Shown here piece by piece: positions 1-8,125 of a DNA stretch of 64,000 nucleotides (position 1 is its first letter; each line of letters opens with the position of its first letter). Origin of the DNA: Flavobacteriales bacterium (GTDB taxonomy: Bacteria; Bacteroidota; Bacteroidia; Flavobacteriales_C; GCA-002722245); NCBI GenBank assembly GCA_002717515.1, contig PBEC01000010.1, forward strand, positions 109,007-173,006. The letters are read 5' to 3'. Both the position numbers and the translations under genes were made by a program. Under the pieces are notes generated by a model. The model was not told the DNA's origin. It saw only the letters and a program-made list of their open reading frames with translations, and ran no database searches.

Positions 1-1
1 A

Positions 2-685
2 TTTACGAATAACTCATCAAAGCAAAAGCAAATGAGCCAAATTCTAAGTTTAGTTAAAAAGGGAGTGATTGTCAGAGTTGGAGTTGTTAAAAAAGGGTTA
101 AAGGAGAGTTTAGAACATTTGACTAAAATTAAAATTCATAAGTTAACCCCTGTCTCTATTAAATCAAAAGATATTGAAATAAAAAAGTTTAGCGATAAAA
201 AAATACATATTGGAGTATTTGGTAATGCTTCATTTAATAAAAACCGTCATACTCAAGTTCTTGCAGCCTCATTAATAGAAAACAGTCAAATACACGTTAT
301 CTCTCCAAATGAATTTTCTTATGCAGTAGATAACAGCAGAATAATTACCCACAATAACTTGAATAAGGAAAATTTTCTTAAACTTTTAGGAAGTATGGAC
401 ATTAACTTATATGTTTCATACTCTGAATCATGGGGGCAAGTTATTACTGAAAGTATATCAATGGGAGTTCCTTGTTTAGCTTCAAATAATTCGGGTGTTT
501 TTGATTCAAATGAAACACTAAAAAGTGCTCTTTTGGTAAGTGATTATGACAATCCTTATGAAATTGCAAAAAAGATAAAATCGGTACTGAGAATGAACCT
601 TAAAGAGGAGTATGAAGCCTTTATAGAAAGTTTGAACAATGAAGCAAAATCTCTTGTGCAGGAATTCAAAAATAGCAGACCATAA
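2..685 (+). CDS. Glycosyltransferase, C-terminal part (5' end outside window)
   Basis: The frame is open from base 2, so the Met at base 32 used by the ORF track is probably internal and the gene starts before the window. What remains resembles the C-terminal Rossmann half of a GT-B enzyme of the GT4 type. A strand-like segment (HIGVFGNASFNKNRHTQ) is followed by a stretch resembling the donor-binding region (YVSYSESWGQVITESISMGVPCLAS), where the Glu of TES occupies the usual GT4 EA/ES position. Such enzymes move a sugar from a nucleotide donor to a growing glycan at the cytosolic membrane face. It ends 52 bases before the CotH-like operon. It is probably the last gene of a glycan operon lying upstream. 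The exact sugar cannot be read from sequence. Confidence 0.8.
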   Translation, partial: FTNNSSKQKQMSQILSLVKKGVIVRVGVVKKGLKESLEHLTKIKIHKLTPVSIKSKDIEIKKFSDKKIHIGVFGNASFNKNRHTQVLAASLIENSQIHVISPNEFSYAVDNSRIITHNNLNKENFLKLLGSMDINLYVSYSESWGQVITESISMGVPCLASNNSGVFDSNETLKSALLVSDYDNPYEIAKKIKSVLRMNLKEEYEAFIESLNNEAKSLVQEFKNSRP

Positions 686-712
686 ACATTAAATTAACTA
701 ATTCTATTTTTT

Positions 713-720
713 TATATTTG
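713..720 (+). promoter_or_regulatory. Bacteroidota -7 box (TATATTTG)
   Basis: TATATTTG matches the Bacteroidota consensus TAnnTTTG exactly and lies 17 bases before the ATG at 738. No clear TTG -33 element was seen at the usual distance. It would drive the six-gene operon 738-6967. Confidence 0.6.
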
Positions 721-737
721 GCCTAAATTTTACAGTA

Positions 738-2585
738 ATGAAAGGTATTCTTTTTGCTTTTTTGTTTTGCATTTTATTATCGAGTTGTGAAAATCAACAG
801 GTTACAAAAATCAATTTAACCAATGATGCGTTTTCAAAAATTTCATTTACTCATGATTTAAGGAAATTGAAAAAGGAAACTAAACTTTATTGTTCTTATA
901 AGAGTGATGAGGTACAAGTAAAAGTCTCAGAAAAAAATTACGGATACAACTTAAAAGTTAAGAATAAGGCCACTATTATTTCCAGGAAGAAATATGAAAT
1001 GCATGAGGTTAAGGATTCCTCTCATTTTAAGTCATTGGCGAAGTTAAATGTTTTTCAGGCAATTGCAGGAGAGTCGGGTTATATTGGGATAAAGTCAAAG
1101 TTTTTAAATGTTGAGTTCGGTGGAGAAAAGCAACTTTATTTTTTCCAAGAAGGTTTTGATAAATACATTGTTGAGGGCAACAAAAACAGAGAGGGTATAT
1201 TGTTTACTTTTGATAATAATGCTAAAATTCATTTTACTCCCAAAGGACTGCAAGGAAAAAATATTGATATCAATAAAAGAATTCAAGATTGGTACGATGG
1301 TAAATTGGCTACAGCTTGTTTATTTGATGTTAAAAAGGTTTCAGGATATTTGGCGTTATTCGATGCTTTTTATGGTGGAGAAACTCAAAACCTAGATTTT
1401 GCTTTTTACTTGAATCCGGTTTCCAATTTAATAGAGGTATTTTGTAAAAAAGGCAACGCGTATGCCAAGGAGGAACTTTTAAATAAAATATTGACGGACA
1501 ATTTGATTTTGTCAAAAATTAGCAAACATAAATCAGAGTACAGTTTAAATAAAAAATTAATTGAATCGATCAAAAATCACAAAGTAGGAAAGTATGCGGG
1601 TGAACTGAGTTGGTCAATTTCTGAAAATAAAGAGCATACTCAATCAAAAGACAATTGTTATCCAAATTATGATTTTTCTTCATTCTTTAATTTGGAAGGA
1701 GATAAACTCACTATCGATGGAAAAGAAATTGAAATTAATTCGCCCGTTATTATCCCTTCCGGATATGTTGTAGAGATTAAAAATCAGTCAAAAATCAACT
1801 TAATTCAAGGCGCATTTATCCTCTCGTATTCTCCAGTAGAATTGAAAAATTCGTTTATCGAGAGCTCAGATTCAACAGGAAGAGGTTTTCATGTGATTAA
1901 TGCAAATGCTCTTTCAAGTATTGATTCAGTTATTTTCAGCAATTTAAAAAACTTAGATTTCTTAACCTGGAAACTTCCGAGTGCAGTTACTTTTTATGAA
2001 TCACCAGTTAAGATTTATAACTCTCAATTTTTGGGTGCTAATTGTGAGGATGCTTTAAACATCTTTAGAGCAGATTATCATTTAGAAAGTTCAATAATCC
2101 AAAATACTTTTTCCGATGCATTTGATGCCGATTTTAGTAATGGAATAATTAAGAATTGTAAAATAATTGATTCAGGTAATGATGGAGTTGACGTTTCGGG
2201 AAGTCATGTTGAAATCATTGATTGTGAGTTTATCCGTATTGCGGATAAAGCAATTAGTGCTGGAGAAAATAGTACAATTGATGTTAAAAATGCTTTAATT
2301 AAAGGAGCTTCATTAGGAGTAGTGGCAAAAGATTTATCAAAAGTAAATATCGAAAGTTCAAAAATAACAGAGTCCGAGGTTGTTTTTTGTGCATTTCAAA
2401 AAAAGAAGGAGTTTGGTCCTTCAAAGATAAATGCCTCTGAAATCACATACGATTTGTATAAGGAAGAAAATCTTATTGAAAAAGGATCCTCATTAAAGAT
2501 TGATGGTAAAAAAGTACACAACTACCGAGATGATGTAAGAAAGTATCTTTACGGTAATGAATATGGAAAGAAAACTGTTAAATAA
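738..2585 (+). CDS. CotH-like lipoprotein with C-terminal right-handed beta-helix
   Basis: The N-terminus is a lipoprotein signal with lipobox LLSSC (Cys about residue 17), so the product should sit in the cell envelope. Residues about 100-270 resemble the CotH family: an 'FQEGFDKYIVEGNKNREG' segment like the family's EEHFDK...N..REG motif, then a stretch ending in 'FAFYLNPVSNLIEVF'. CotH of Bacillus is an atypical protein kinase. Whether this protein keeps kinase activity cannot be judged here. Residues about 350-590 look like right-handed parallel beta-helix rungs (for example 'IIKNCKIIDSGNDGVDVSGS'). It is first in an operon and overlaps the next gene by 29 bases, in company with VTC and DUF4956 proteins that commonly neighbour CotH proteins. 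The fold assignments are by motif similarity only. Confidence 0.75.
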   Translation: MKGILFAFLFCILLSSCENQQVTKINLTNDAFSKISFTHDLRKLKKETKLYCSYKSDEVQVKVSEKNYGYNLKVKNKATIISRKKYEMHEVKDSSHFKSLAKLNVFQAIAGESGYIGIKSKFLNVEFGGEKQLYFFQEGFDKYIVEGNKNREGILFTFDNNAKIHFTPKGLQGKNIDINKRIQDWYDGKLATACLFDVKKVSGYLALFDAFYGGETQNLDFAFYLNPVSNLIEVFCKKGNAYAKEELLNKILTDNLILSKISKHKSEYSLNKKLIESIKNHKVGKYAGELSWSISENKEHTQSKDNCYPNYDFSSFFNLEGDKLTIDGKEIEINSPVIIPSGYVVEIKNQSKINLIQGAFILSYSPVELKNSFIESSDSTGRGFHVINANALSSIDSVIFSNLKNLDFLTWKLPSAVTFYESPVKIYNSQFLGANCEDALNIFRADYHLESSIIQNTFSDAFDADFSNGIIKNCKIIDSGNDGVDVSGSHVEIIDCEFIRIADKAISAGENSTIDVKNALIKGASLGVVAKDLSKVNIESSKITESEVVFCAFQKKKEFGPSKINASEITYDLYKEENLIEKGSSLKIDGKKVHNYRDDVRKYLYGNEYGKKTVK

Positions 2586-3354
2586 CATAACAGATAGTTT
2601 GTCCTCATTTCAACCAATTACATTGAAAGAGATGGATGGTGTGAGTTTGATGAATAGAACAGATACAAAATTTGTGTTTGAAGCGGATTTACTGCCTAAA
2701 ATTTTGGAAGAGGCCAGTCCTTTTTACAGAAGCTTAGAAATTTCCAATAAAAGGTATGCTAATTACAAGACCGATTATTTTGACTCTTTAGACTTTGGGC
2801 TTTATAACGCTCACCATAATTCAAAACTCAATAGATACAAAATAAGGTATCGAGAATACATCGGTTCAGATTTATCCTTCCTGGAAGTTAAGTTTAAAAA
2901 CAATAAAGGAAAGACTTTGAAATCCAGGATACAATCCTGGGTGGATACAGAGGAAATCTCTGACTCTGATAACGATTTTTTAAAAGATAAAACTCCTTTT
3001 TATCGTGAGAATTTAATGCATATTCTTACGAATAATTTCAGTAGAATTACATTGGTTTCCAAAACGGATAAAGAAAGACTTACCATTGATTTTTCCTTAC
3101 AGTTTTTAAAGGAAGATAAGTTAAAACAATTGGGTAATTTAGCAATTGCTGAAGTAAAGCAGGAAAAAGTAGATAGAGATTCTAAAGTAATGTCTATTTT
3201 AAAAAAACATCAAATTAGAGAGGCAAGTTTTAGTAAATACGCTACTGGAGCTGCTTTATTGAATCCTGATTTGAAATACAATAAATTCAAGAAGAACTTT
3301 TTATACTTAAACAAAATACACTTAAATGGAAATATTTGGAATACCGTTGTTTGA
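2557..3354 (+). CDS. VTC domain protein (polyphosphate-polymerase-like tunnel fold)
   Basis: At 265 aa it matches the size and pattern of stand-alone bacterial VTC-domain proteins, which share the triphosphate tunnel metalloenzyme fold with the catalytic domain of eukaryotic Vtc4. Visible motifs are 'MNRTDTKFVF' near the start (basic first strand), 'KTDYFDS', the basic strand 'RYKIRYREY', 'FLEVKFKNNKGKT' and, near the C-terminus, 'AIAEVKQEK' with an acidic metal-ligand type Glu. Lys/Arg-rich strands facing a tunnel bind triphosphate or polyphosphate in the family. The true substrate of bacterial members next to CotH is not established. There is no signal peptide, so it is cytosolic, perhaps docking on the DUF4956 membrane protein encoded next. 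A second in-frame ATG at 2563 is an alternative start. It overlaps both neighbours. Confidence 0.8.
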   Translation: MNMERKLLNNITDSLSSFQPITLKEMDGVSLMNRTDTKFVFEADLLPKILEEASPFYRSLEISNKRYANYKTDYFDSLDFGLYNAHHNSKLNRYKIRYREYIGSDLSFLEVKFKNNKGKTLKSRIQSWVDTEEISDSDNDFLKDKTPFYRENLMHILTNNFSRITLVSKTDKERLTIDFSLQFLKEDKLKQLGNLAIAEVKQEKVDRDSKVMSILKKHQIREASFSKYATGAALLNPDLKYNKFKKNFLYLNKIHLNGNIWNTVV

Positions 3355-3928
3355 CATGGAAGATTTTGGAAAATTATTTTTCAAATTCGGAATCGATTTA
3401 ATTTTCCTATTCATAACCGTAAGATTTGTTTTTTACAGAAATAATAGAGACAAAGACTATTTGTTTACGTTCTTTATGTTCAATTTATTAACCTTTTTTA
3501 TCTGTGTCCTCTTAAGAAAGGTACCAATGGAAATGGGATTTGCAATGGGGCTTTTTGCTGTTTTTGGTATTTTAAGATATCGAACAGAAGCTCTTCCAAT
3601 AAAGGAAATGACTTATTTGTTTATTGTCATTGGATTGGCCATGATAAATGCCTTGACAAACAAATCTATAAGTATGATAGAGCTTATCTTCACGGATTGT
3701 TTGATCGTAGGAACTACCTTTGGAATAGAGGCTATATGGTTCAACAATCATGAGAGAAGTAAAAATTTGATTTATGAGAAAATTAACCTTGTTAAGCCAG
3801 AACATGAAGAGGAACTAATTAAGGATTTAAGAGAGAGAACAGGCCTTGATATATTTAAAATCAGTGTTGGTAAAATTGATTTTTTGAAAGATACTGCAGA
3901 TATAAAAATATATTACAAGGAATCATAA
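3326..3928 (+). CDS. DUF4956 family membrane protein
   Basis: A 200-aa protein with about four hydrophobic segments in residues 15-135, followed by a soluble C-terminal domain of about 65 residues. The central 'AMGLFAVFGILRYRTEALPIKEMTYLFIVIGLAMINAL' region is characteristic of DUF4956 proteins, which are repeatedly found beside VTC and CotH genes. The cytosolic tail ('EELIKDLRERTGLDIFKISVGKIDFLKDTADIKIYY') looks like a small alpha/beta domain, as in MgtC-type and DUF4956 tails. The function is unknown; a membrane partner of the VTC protein is an inference from context. It overlaps the VTC gene by 29 bases and is separated by a single base from the pyrophosphatase gene, so translational coupling is likely. 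Confidence 0.8.
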   Translation: MEIFGIPLFDMEDFGKLFFKFGIDLIFLFITVRFVFYRNNRDKDYLFTFFMFNLLTFFICVLLRKVPMEMGFAMGLFAVFGILRYRTEALPIKEMTYLFIVIGLAMINALTNKSISMIELIFTDCLIVGTTFGIEAIWFNNHERSKNLIYEKINLVKPEHEEELIKDLRERTGLDIFKISVGKIDFLKDTADIKIYYKES

Positions 3929-3929
3929 C

Positions 3930-4580
3930 ATGAAGAAATTATATTTCCTTTTTTTAGTATCGGTTATTTTCTCGTGTACAAACTCAAGTGAAACTTGCGA
4001 GTCTAAATGTTCTGAAAAGTGTACTGAGACAAAAAATGAAAGTGACCTTTTGGATTACAGTACACTGCCCTTTAAAAATTCTGAAGGAACCATAACCGCA
4101 GTAGTAGAAATTCCAGCAGGAACCAACCATAAGTATGAATATAATTACGATTCCAAATCTTTTGTTTGTGAGATTCGAAATGGAAAACCAAGAGTTGTGA
4201 ATTACCTTCCCTACATTGGGAACTACGGTTTTATTCCAGGAACATTTATGGATCCTTCTATAGGAGGAGATGGAGATGCTTTGGATGTTTTAATACTCTC
4301 AGAAGCAATGAGTCAAGGTAGCGTTGTTGAGATTAAACCGATAGGGATTCTCAAACTAATGGACGACGGAGAAGAGGACCATAAAGTAATTGCTGTTCCT
4401 GCAAAAGATTCATTGAATACATTAGGAGTAAATTCCTTTGACGAATTACCAGATAATGTAAAAGAAATTTTGAAAACATGGTTTACTTCCTATAAAAGAA
4501 ATACAGATATGGTTTTTCAAAATTGGGAAGGCGATTCTCTCGCAATGTTAGAAATAGAAAAATGGGTTAAAAAGAAATAA
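3930..4580 (+). CDS. ppa: Family I inorganic pyrophosphatase, lipoprotein form
   Basis: Soluble pyrophosphatases hydrolyse PPi to two phosphates in the cytosol, but this 216-aa copy begins with a lipobox signal (VIFSC, Cys at about 16) followed by a Cys-rich linker (TCESKCSEKCTE). It should therefore be anchored outside the cytoplasm. The catalytic core is present: 'EIPAGTNHKYEYN', 'YIGNYGFIPGTF' and the metal-binding signature 'DGDALDVLIL', with Ala where most family members have Pro. Its place directly after VTC and DUF4956 genes suggests a role in phosphate or pyrophosphate handling connected with those proteins. Envelope lipoprotein forms are common in Bacteroidota, so the context may also be loose. 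Confidence 0.88.
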   Translation: MKKLYFLFLVSVIFSCTNSSETCESKCSEKCTETKNESDLLDYSTLPFKNSEGTITAVVEIPAGTNHKYEYNYDSKSFVCEIRNGKPRVVNYLPYIGNYGFIPGTFMDPSIGGDGDALDVLILSEAMSQGSVVEIKPIGILKLMDDGEEDHKVIAVPAKDSLNTLGVNSFDELPDNVKEILKTWFTSYKRNTDMVFQNWEGDSLAMLEIEKWVKKK

Positions 4581-4595
4581 CGTCGATTTTGAGCA

Positions 4596-6026
4596 ATGCT
4601 TTTTAATTCCTTCGATTTTTTAGTTTTTTTTCTTTTTGTTGTTGGAACTTATTTTGCTTTGCCTCATCGTTTTCGTTGGTTTCTTTTACTGGTAGCCAGT
4701 TACTTTTTTTATGGCTATTGGGAACCGGGTTATCTATTAATTATACTATTTTCAACAATAATTGATTTCTTTCTCGGAAGAGCAATACACTTTTCAACGG
4801 TTAAAAGTCGGAAACGAATTTTTCTGTATTTGAGTTTATTGAGTAATTTATCGATTTTATTTTTCTTTAAATACTTTAATTTTTTCCTAGAGAATGTAAC
4901 GCCGATTGTTCATGCTGTAAATCCAGATTATAAATTTAAAATGTTAGAGATTTTATTACCTGTTGGTATTAGTTTCTATACTTTTCAAACCCTAAGCTAT
5001 AGCATTGATATTTATAACGGTAAAATCAAGCAACCAGAGAAAAAGTTTGGAGTTTTTGCTTTGTTTGTGTCTTTCTTTCCTCAATTGGTTGCTGGCCCAA
5101 TTGAAAGGGCTTCAAATTTGCTTCCACAGTTTCATAAACAAGTCAGATTTGATTTTAATCGGATTCAAAGTGGAATTACTTTAATGCTTTGGGGTTTATT
5201 TAAAAAGATTGTTATTGCCGATAGATTAGCTCTTATAGTCAATGAGATTTACAACAATCCAACAGAATATCACGGATATACTTTAGTTATTGGAACGTTA
5301 TTTTTTGCAGTTCAAATTTACTGTGATTTTTCAGGTTATTCGGATATTGCCATTGGTATAGCTCGTGTTTTGGGCTTTGATTTTATGAAGAATTTTAGAA
5401 CCCCGTATTTTAGTAAATCTATAGGAGAGTTTTGGAATCGATGGCACATATCCCTTTCAACTTGGTTTAGGGATTACTTATATATTCCACTTGGTGGAAA
5501 TCGGGTTATAAAGTGGCGTTGGTATTATAATTTATTCATCACGTTTTTAATTAGTGGTTTGTGGCATGGTGCAGAATGGACGTTTGTTATTTGGGGAGCA
5601 TTCCATGGTGCATTACTCATTTTAGAAACCCTAGTGAAGTTTGAAAAGAAAACTCATCTGATTAGAATATTGTTGAATTTTAAAACATTTTTTCTAGTTT
5701 GTGTTGGGTGGGTGTTTTTCAGGGCAAATTCTCTTGAAGATGCTTCTTACATTTTTAGAGAGCTTTTCAATTTTAATAATTACTCTTTGGATCAATTGAG
5801 CTTTTATGTAATTCCTGTTGCTAAAAATACAGTATTCTCTGTTGACTTTTTTTTGGCCTATCTGGGTATTTTAATTTTAATGATTTTGGAGTATCTATTT
5901 TTAGAAAAGTATAAATTTTTTAAGCTACCATATGTTCTTAGAACGACCATGTATGTTAGTGTTATCGTTTTAATTTTAGTTATCGGAGCTTTTGGTAAAA
6001 ATGAGTTTATTTATTTTCAGTTTTAA
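4596..6026 (+). CDS. MBOAT family O-acyltransferase (AlgI-like), copy 1
   Basis: A 476-aa polytopic membrane protein with the MBOAT hallmarks 'ISFYTFQTLSYSIDIY', 'FWNRWHISLSTWFRDYLYIPLGG' and the catalytic His region 'GLWHGAEWTFVIWGAFHG'. AlgI-type enzymes pass acyl groups across the inner membrane, usually with a periplasmic SGNH-fold partner completing transfer to a polysaccharide. Such a partner is encoded immediately downstream with a one-base overlap (TAATG). It is 15 bases after the pyrophosphatase gene, so it probably belongs to the operon that starts at 738. Copy 2 lies at 14046. The acyl group is probably acetyl, by family precedent only. Confidence 0.93.
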   Translation: MLFNSFDFLVFFLFVVGTYFALPHRFRWFLLLVASYFFYGYWEPGYLLIILFSTIIDFFLGRAIHFSTVKSRKRIFLYLSLLSNLSILFFFKYFNFFLENVTPIVHAVNPDYKFKMLEILLPVGISFYTFQTLSYSIDIYNGKIKQPEKKFGVFALFVSFFPQLVAGPIERASNLLPQFHKQVRFDFNRIQSGITLMLWGLFKKIVIADRLALIVNEIYNNPTEYHGYTLVIGTLFFAVQIYCDFSGYSDIAIGIARVLGFDFMKNFRTPYFSKSIGEFWNRWHISLSTWFRDYLYIPLGGNRVIKWRWYYNLFITFLISGLWHGAEWTFVIWGAFHGALLILETLVKFEKKTHLIRILLNFKTFFLVCVGWVFFRANSLEDASYIFRELFNFNNYSLDQLSFYVIPVAKNTVFSVDFFLAYLGILILMILEYLFLEKYKFFKLPYVLRTTMYVSVIVLILVIGAFGKNEFIYFQF

Positions 6027-6967
6027 TGAAGTGGTATTTTAAAATATCGATTTTTGTTGTTTCAATTGTTTCAGTTTTACTTTTCATTCAAATCAAGATT
6101 GAATCTTCAATGAAAAAAGTAACGGATGGAAACATAGGTAAAATTAATGCAGTAATGAAGCATGAGTTGGATGAGGATATTACTGTATGGGGCGCATCCA
6201 CCGCCTACGTACATTTTGATGCTCCAATGATTTCGGATTCCTTGAATTTAAGTACATTCAATATGGGGATTGACGGTACAAACATCGACCAATACTATGG
6301 ATTACTAAAAGAGTATCTAAATTACACAAAGAATAGTAAGTATATAGTAATCGCATTGGATGTACATGGCGCTTTTATGAAAAGAGATGCATTGTATGAT
6401 ATACACAATTGGACACATCATTTTTCAAATAAAAATATCGATTCTTGTTTTTCTGAAATAGATGCTGATTTAATGTGGAAATCCAAGTACATTCCTTTTT
6501 ATAAGTTAACAGTTTACAACAAACATAACTTTAGATATGTTCGGCAAAATTTATTCTCCGATCAAAAGAGCTATCAATTCGCCAAAAAAGGATATCAGCC
6601 AAAATCTACATTTCTAAAAGATGTGAATAGGGTGGATCAAAAATCTCAAAAGGTTGACATCAATAAACGTGTGTTTAAAAAATTAAAACAAGCCTGCTTA
6701 TTAGCTCAATCAAAATCAATTCAACCAATTGTTGTAATAACACCTTGCTATGAGAAAGGATTTAATTTATTGGAAAATGCAGATGAGGTAGTTGCAAAAA
6801 TTAAATCTCTGTCGAATTATGGAGTAGAGGTCTTTGATTATTCTCAATCCAAATTAAGTAATAATCCTTCTCTTTTTTGTGACTTTACACATTTAAATAC
6901 TCAGGGTGCAACGGAGTTTTCAAAATTATTTTTATCCGGTTTCAAGTCTCAATTTTTAGAAAATTGA
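6026..6967 (+). CDS. Membrane-anchored SGNH-fold protein paired with the MBOAT (AlgJ/DltD-like role)
   Basis: A single N-terminal membrane segment (residues about 5-25) leads to an extracytoplasmic domain. The domain shows SGNH features: 'VWGASTAYVHFD' (G-x-S nucleophile position), 'FNMGIDGTN' (Gly/Asn block) and 'CDFTHLNTQG' (D-x-x-H pair near the C-terminus). This is the pattern of proteins encoded with MBOAT O-acyltransferases that finish acyl transfer onto a glycan. It overlaps the MBOAT stop by one base. Its own 3' end overlaps the convergent acyltransferase-3 gene by 19 bases, and a terminator sits in that overlap. The product is not identifiable beyond fold and partnership. Confidence 0.72.
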   Translation: MKWYFKISIFVVSIVSVLLFIQIKIESSMKKVTDGNIGKINAVMKHELDEDITVWGASTAYVHFDAPMISDSLNLSTFNMGIDGTNIDQYYGLLKEYLNYTKNSKYIVIALDVHGAFMKRDALYDIHNWTHHFSNKNIDSCFSEIDADLMWKSKYIPFYKLTVYNKHNFRYVRQNLFSDQKSYQFAKKGYQPKSTFLKDVNRVDQKSQKVDINKRVFKKLKQACLLAQSKSIQPIVVITPCYEKGFNLLENADEVVAKIKSLSNYGVEVFDYSQSKLSNNPSLFCDFTHLNTQGATEFSKLFLSGFKSQFLEN

Positions 6968-6982
6968 AGACTTTTTTTTTCA
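6945..6982 (+). terminator. Intrinsic terminator overlapping two convergent gene ends
   Basis: AGTC-T-CAATTTT pairs with AAAATTG-A-GACT around a TAG loop, giving about 12 bp with one bulged A. The stem is followed on the plus strand by a run of ten T. The stem contains the stop codon of the SGNH gene and lies within the 3' end of the minus-strand gene. It closes the operon that begins at 738. Confidence 0.8.
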
Positions 6983-8013
6983 AATAAATTTTTAAGTCTA
7001 AGCATAGGCTTTTCTACATAATTCCAGGAAAGAAACGACAATCCCAATACTAAAACTGTTGTATATCCGGTTAAAACTAAAGGATGAATTGAATCTGAAA
7101 AGTGTATTAATGTCTGTTGAACAGGAAAAGCATAAATGTACATTCCGTATGAAAAGTCTCCATATTTACCAAAATGATTCGTTTTACCGGGAATAAATGA
7201 GATGTAAAATAGGCAATATGGAATATAAACATATTGATAATACTTTATAGTTTCGGGATAAAAATAGAATAGCATTGCATAGATTAGAGTAGCTATTAAT
7301 GCGATATTTCCTTTCAGGGGAATTTTTTCTTTAAACAAGTAAAACACTACTCCCGATAAAAAGTAAACTCCCCATTGAACTAAATACATTAGGTTATGTC
7401 CCAAAGCATATTTGTTTCTGTAATCGTATATGTAAAAGTCATCTCCCATATATATCCTACAAGAGACAATTAGAACAAACATTGCCAAAATTAGATGTCT
7501 CAATTTATGAGCATTACTAACTACAAGAATTAAGACTAAAATATAGCAAGTGAATTCATACTTAAGTGTCCACAAGGAACCATTAACACCACTAATTAGA
7601 TTTTCTTCGAAAACAGAAGGGATTGAGTTTTTAAATTTGTAAAGGGTGATGCTTAATAAATGATTATATGTTTCCGGATTTAAAAAATATTCAAAAATAG
7701 GAGTATTACTTACCAAGGGACCAATTATCACAACTGTAAATAAAGTAGCTATAGCTAGACCAGGAATAATTCGCAATATTCTTTTCCACAGGTATGTGAA
7801 CATATTGTTTGATCGAATTGCACTAATCGTAATTAAGTATCCACTAATGATGAAAAAGATGGGTACTCCTAAAAAAGGCAAGTTTTGATCTGATATGAAA
7901 TAATGATCCTCTCCAGTTAAAGCATTTGAATGTTTTATAATTACTAAAAATGCTGCAAAAAATCGAATTATATCAAAGTTGTTGGAGTGTCTATTTACGG
8001 ATAAATTTTTCAT
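6949..8013 (-). CDS. Acyltransferase 3 family protein (OafA/YrhL-like)
   Basis: A 354-aa protein with about ten membrane segments. The N-terminus 'NNFDIIRFFAAFLVIIKHSNAL' carries the family Arg (R-F-x-A) and the His of 'IKHS', and 'FFIISGYLIT' plus the C-terminal 'FLSWNYVEKPMLRL' are typical of acyltransferase 3 proteins. These enzymes O-acylate (usually O-acetylate) cell-surface sugars from the cytoplasmic acyl-CoA pool. There is no extra C-terminal SGNH domain. It is a single minus-strand gene with its own TAAATTTG promoter and lies between the MBOAT operon and the flippase, so a role in decorating the locus glycan is likely. Confidence 0.92.
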   Translation of the reverse strand: MKNLSVNRHSNNFDIIRFFAAFLVIIKHSNALTGEDHYFISDQNLPFLGVPIFFIISGYLITISAIRSNNMFTYLWKRILRIIPGLAIATLFTVVIIGPLVSNTPIFEYFLNPETYNHLLSITLYKFKNSIPSVFEENLISGVNGSLWTLKYEFTCYILVLILVVSNAHKLRHLILAMFVLIVSCRIYMGDDFYIYDYRNKYALGHNLMYLVQWGVYFLSGVVFYLFKEKIPLKGNIALIATLIYAMLFYFYPETIKYYQYVYIPYCLFYISFIPGKTNHFGKYGDFSYGMYIYAFPVQQTLIHFSDSIHPLVLTGYTTVLVLGLSFLSWNYVEKPMLRLKNLFEKKSLQFSKN

Positions 8014-8026
8014 GAAAGTATTAATC

Positions 8027-8034
8027 CAAATTTA
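8027..8034 (-). promoter_or_regulatory. Bacteroidota -7 box for the acyltransferase-3 gene
   Basis: On the minus strand the sequence reads TAAATTTG, an exact TAnnTTTG match, 13 bases upstream of the ATG whose first base is 8013. Confidence 0.55.
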
Positions 8035-8125
8035 TGAATAAGGAACTATTATTAAGAATATTAATGGGTAATTATTTCAATCCTATTAACTTTACCATCT
8101 TCTTGAATCGAGAATTAAAAATTTA

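Noticed and set aside
1104-1515. Three short ORFs overlapping the CotH-like lipoprotein gene
   Set aside because: Shadows in other frames of a gene with signal peptide and domain support.
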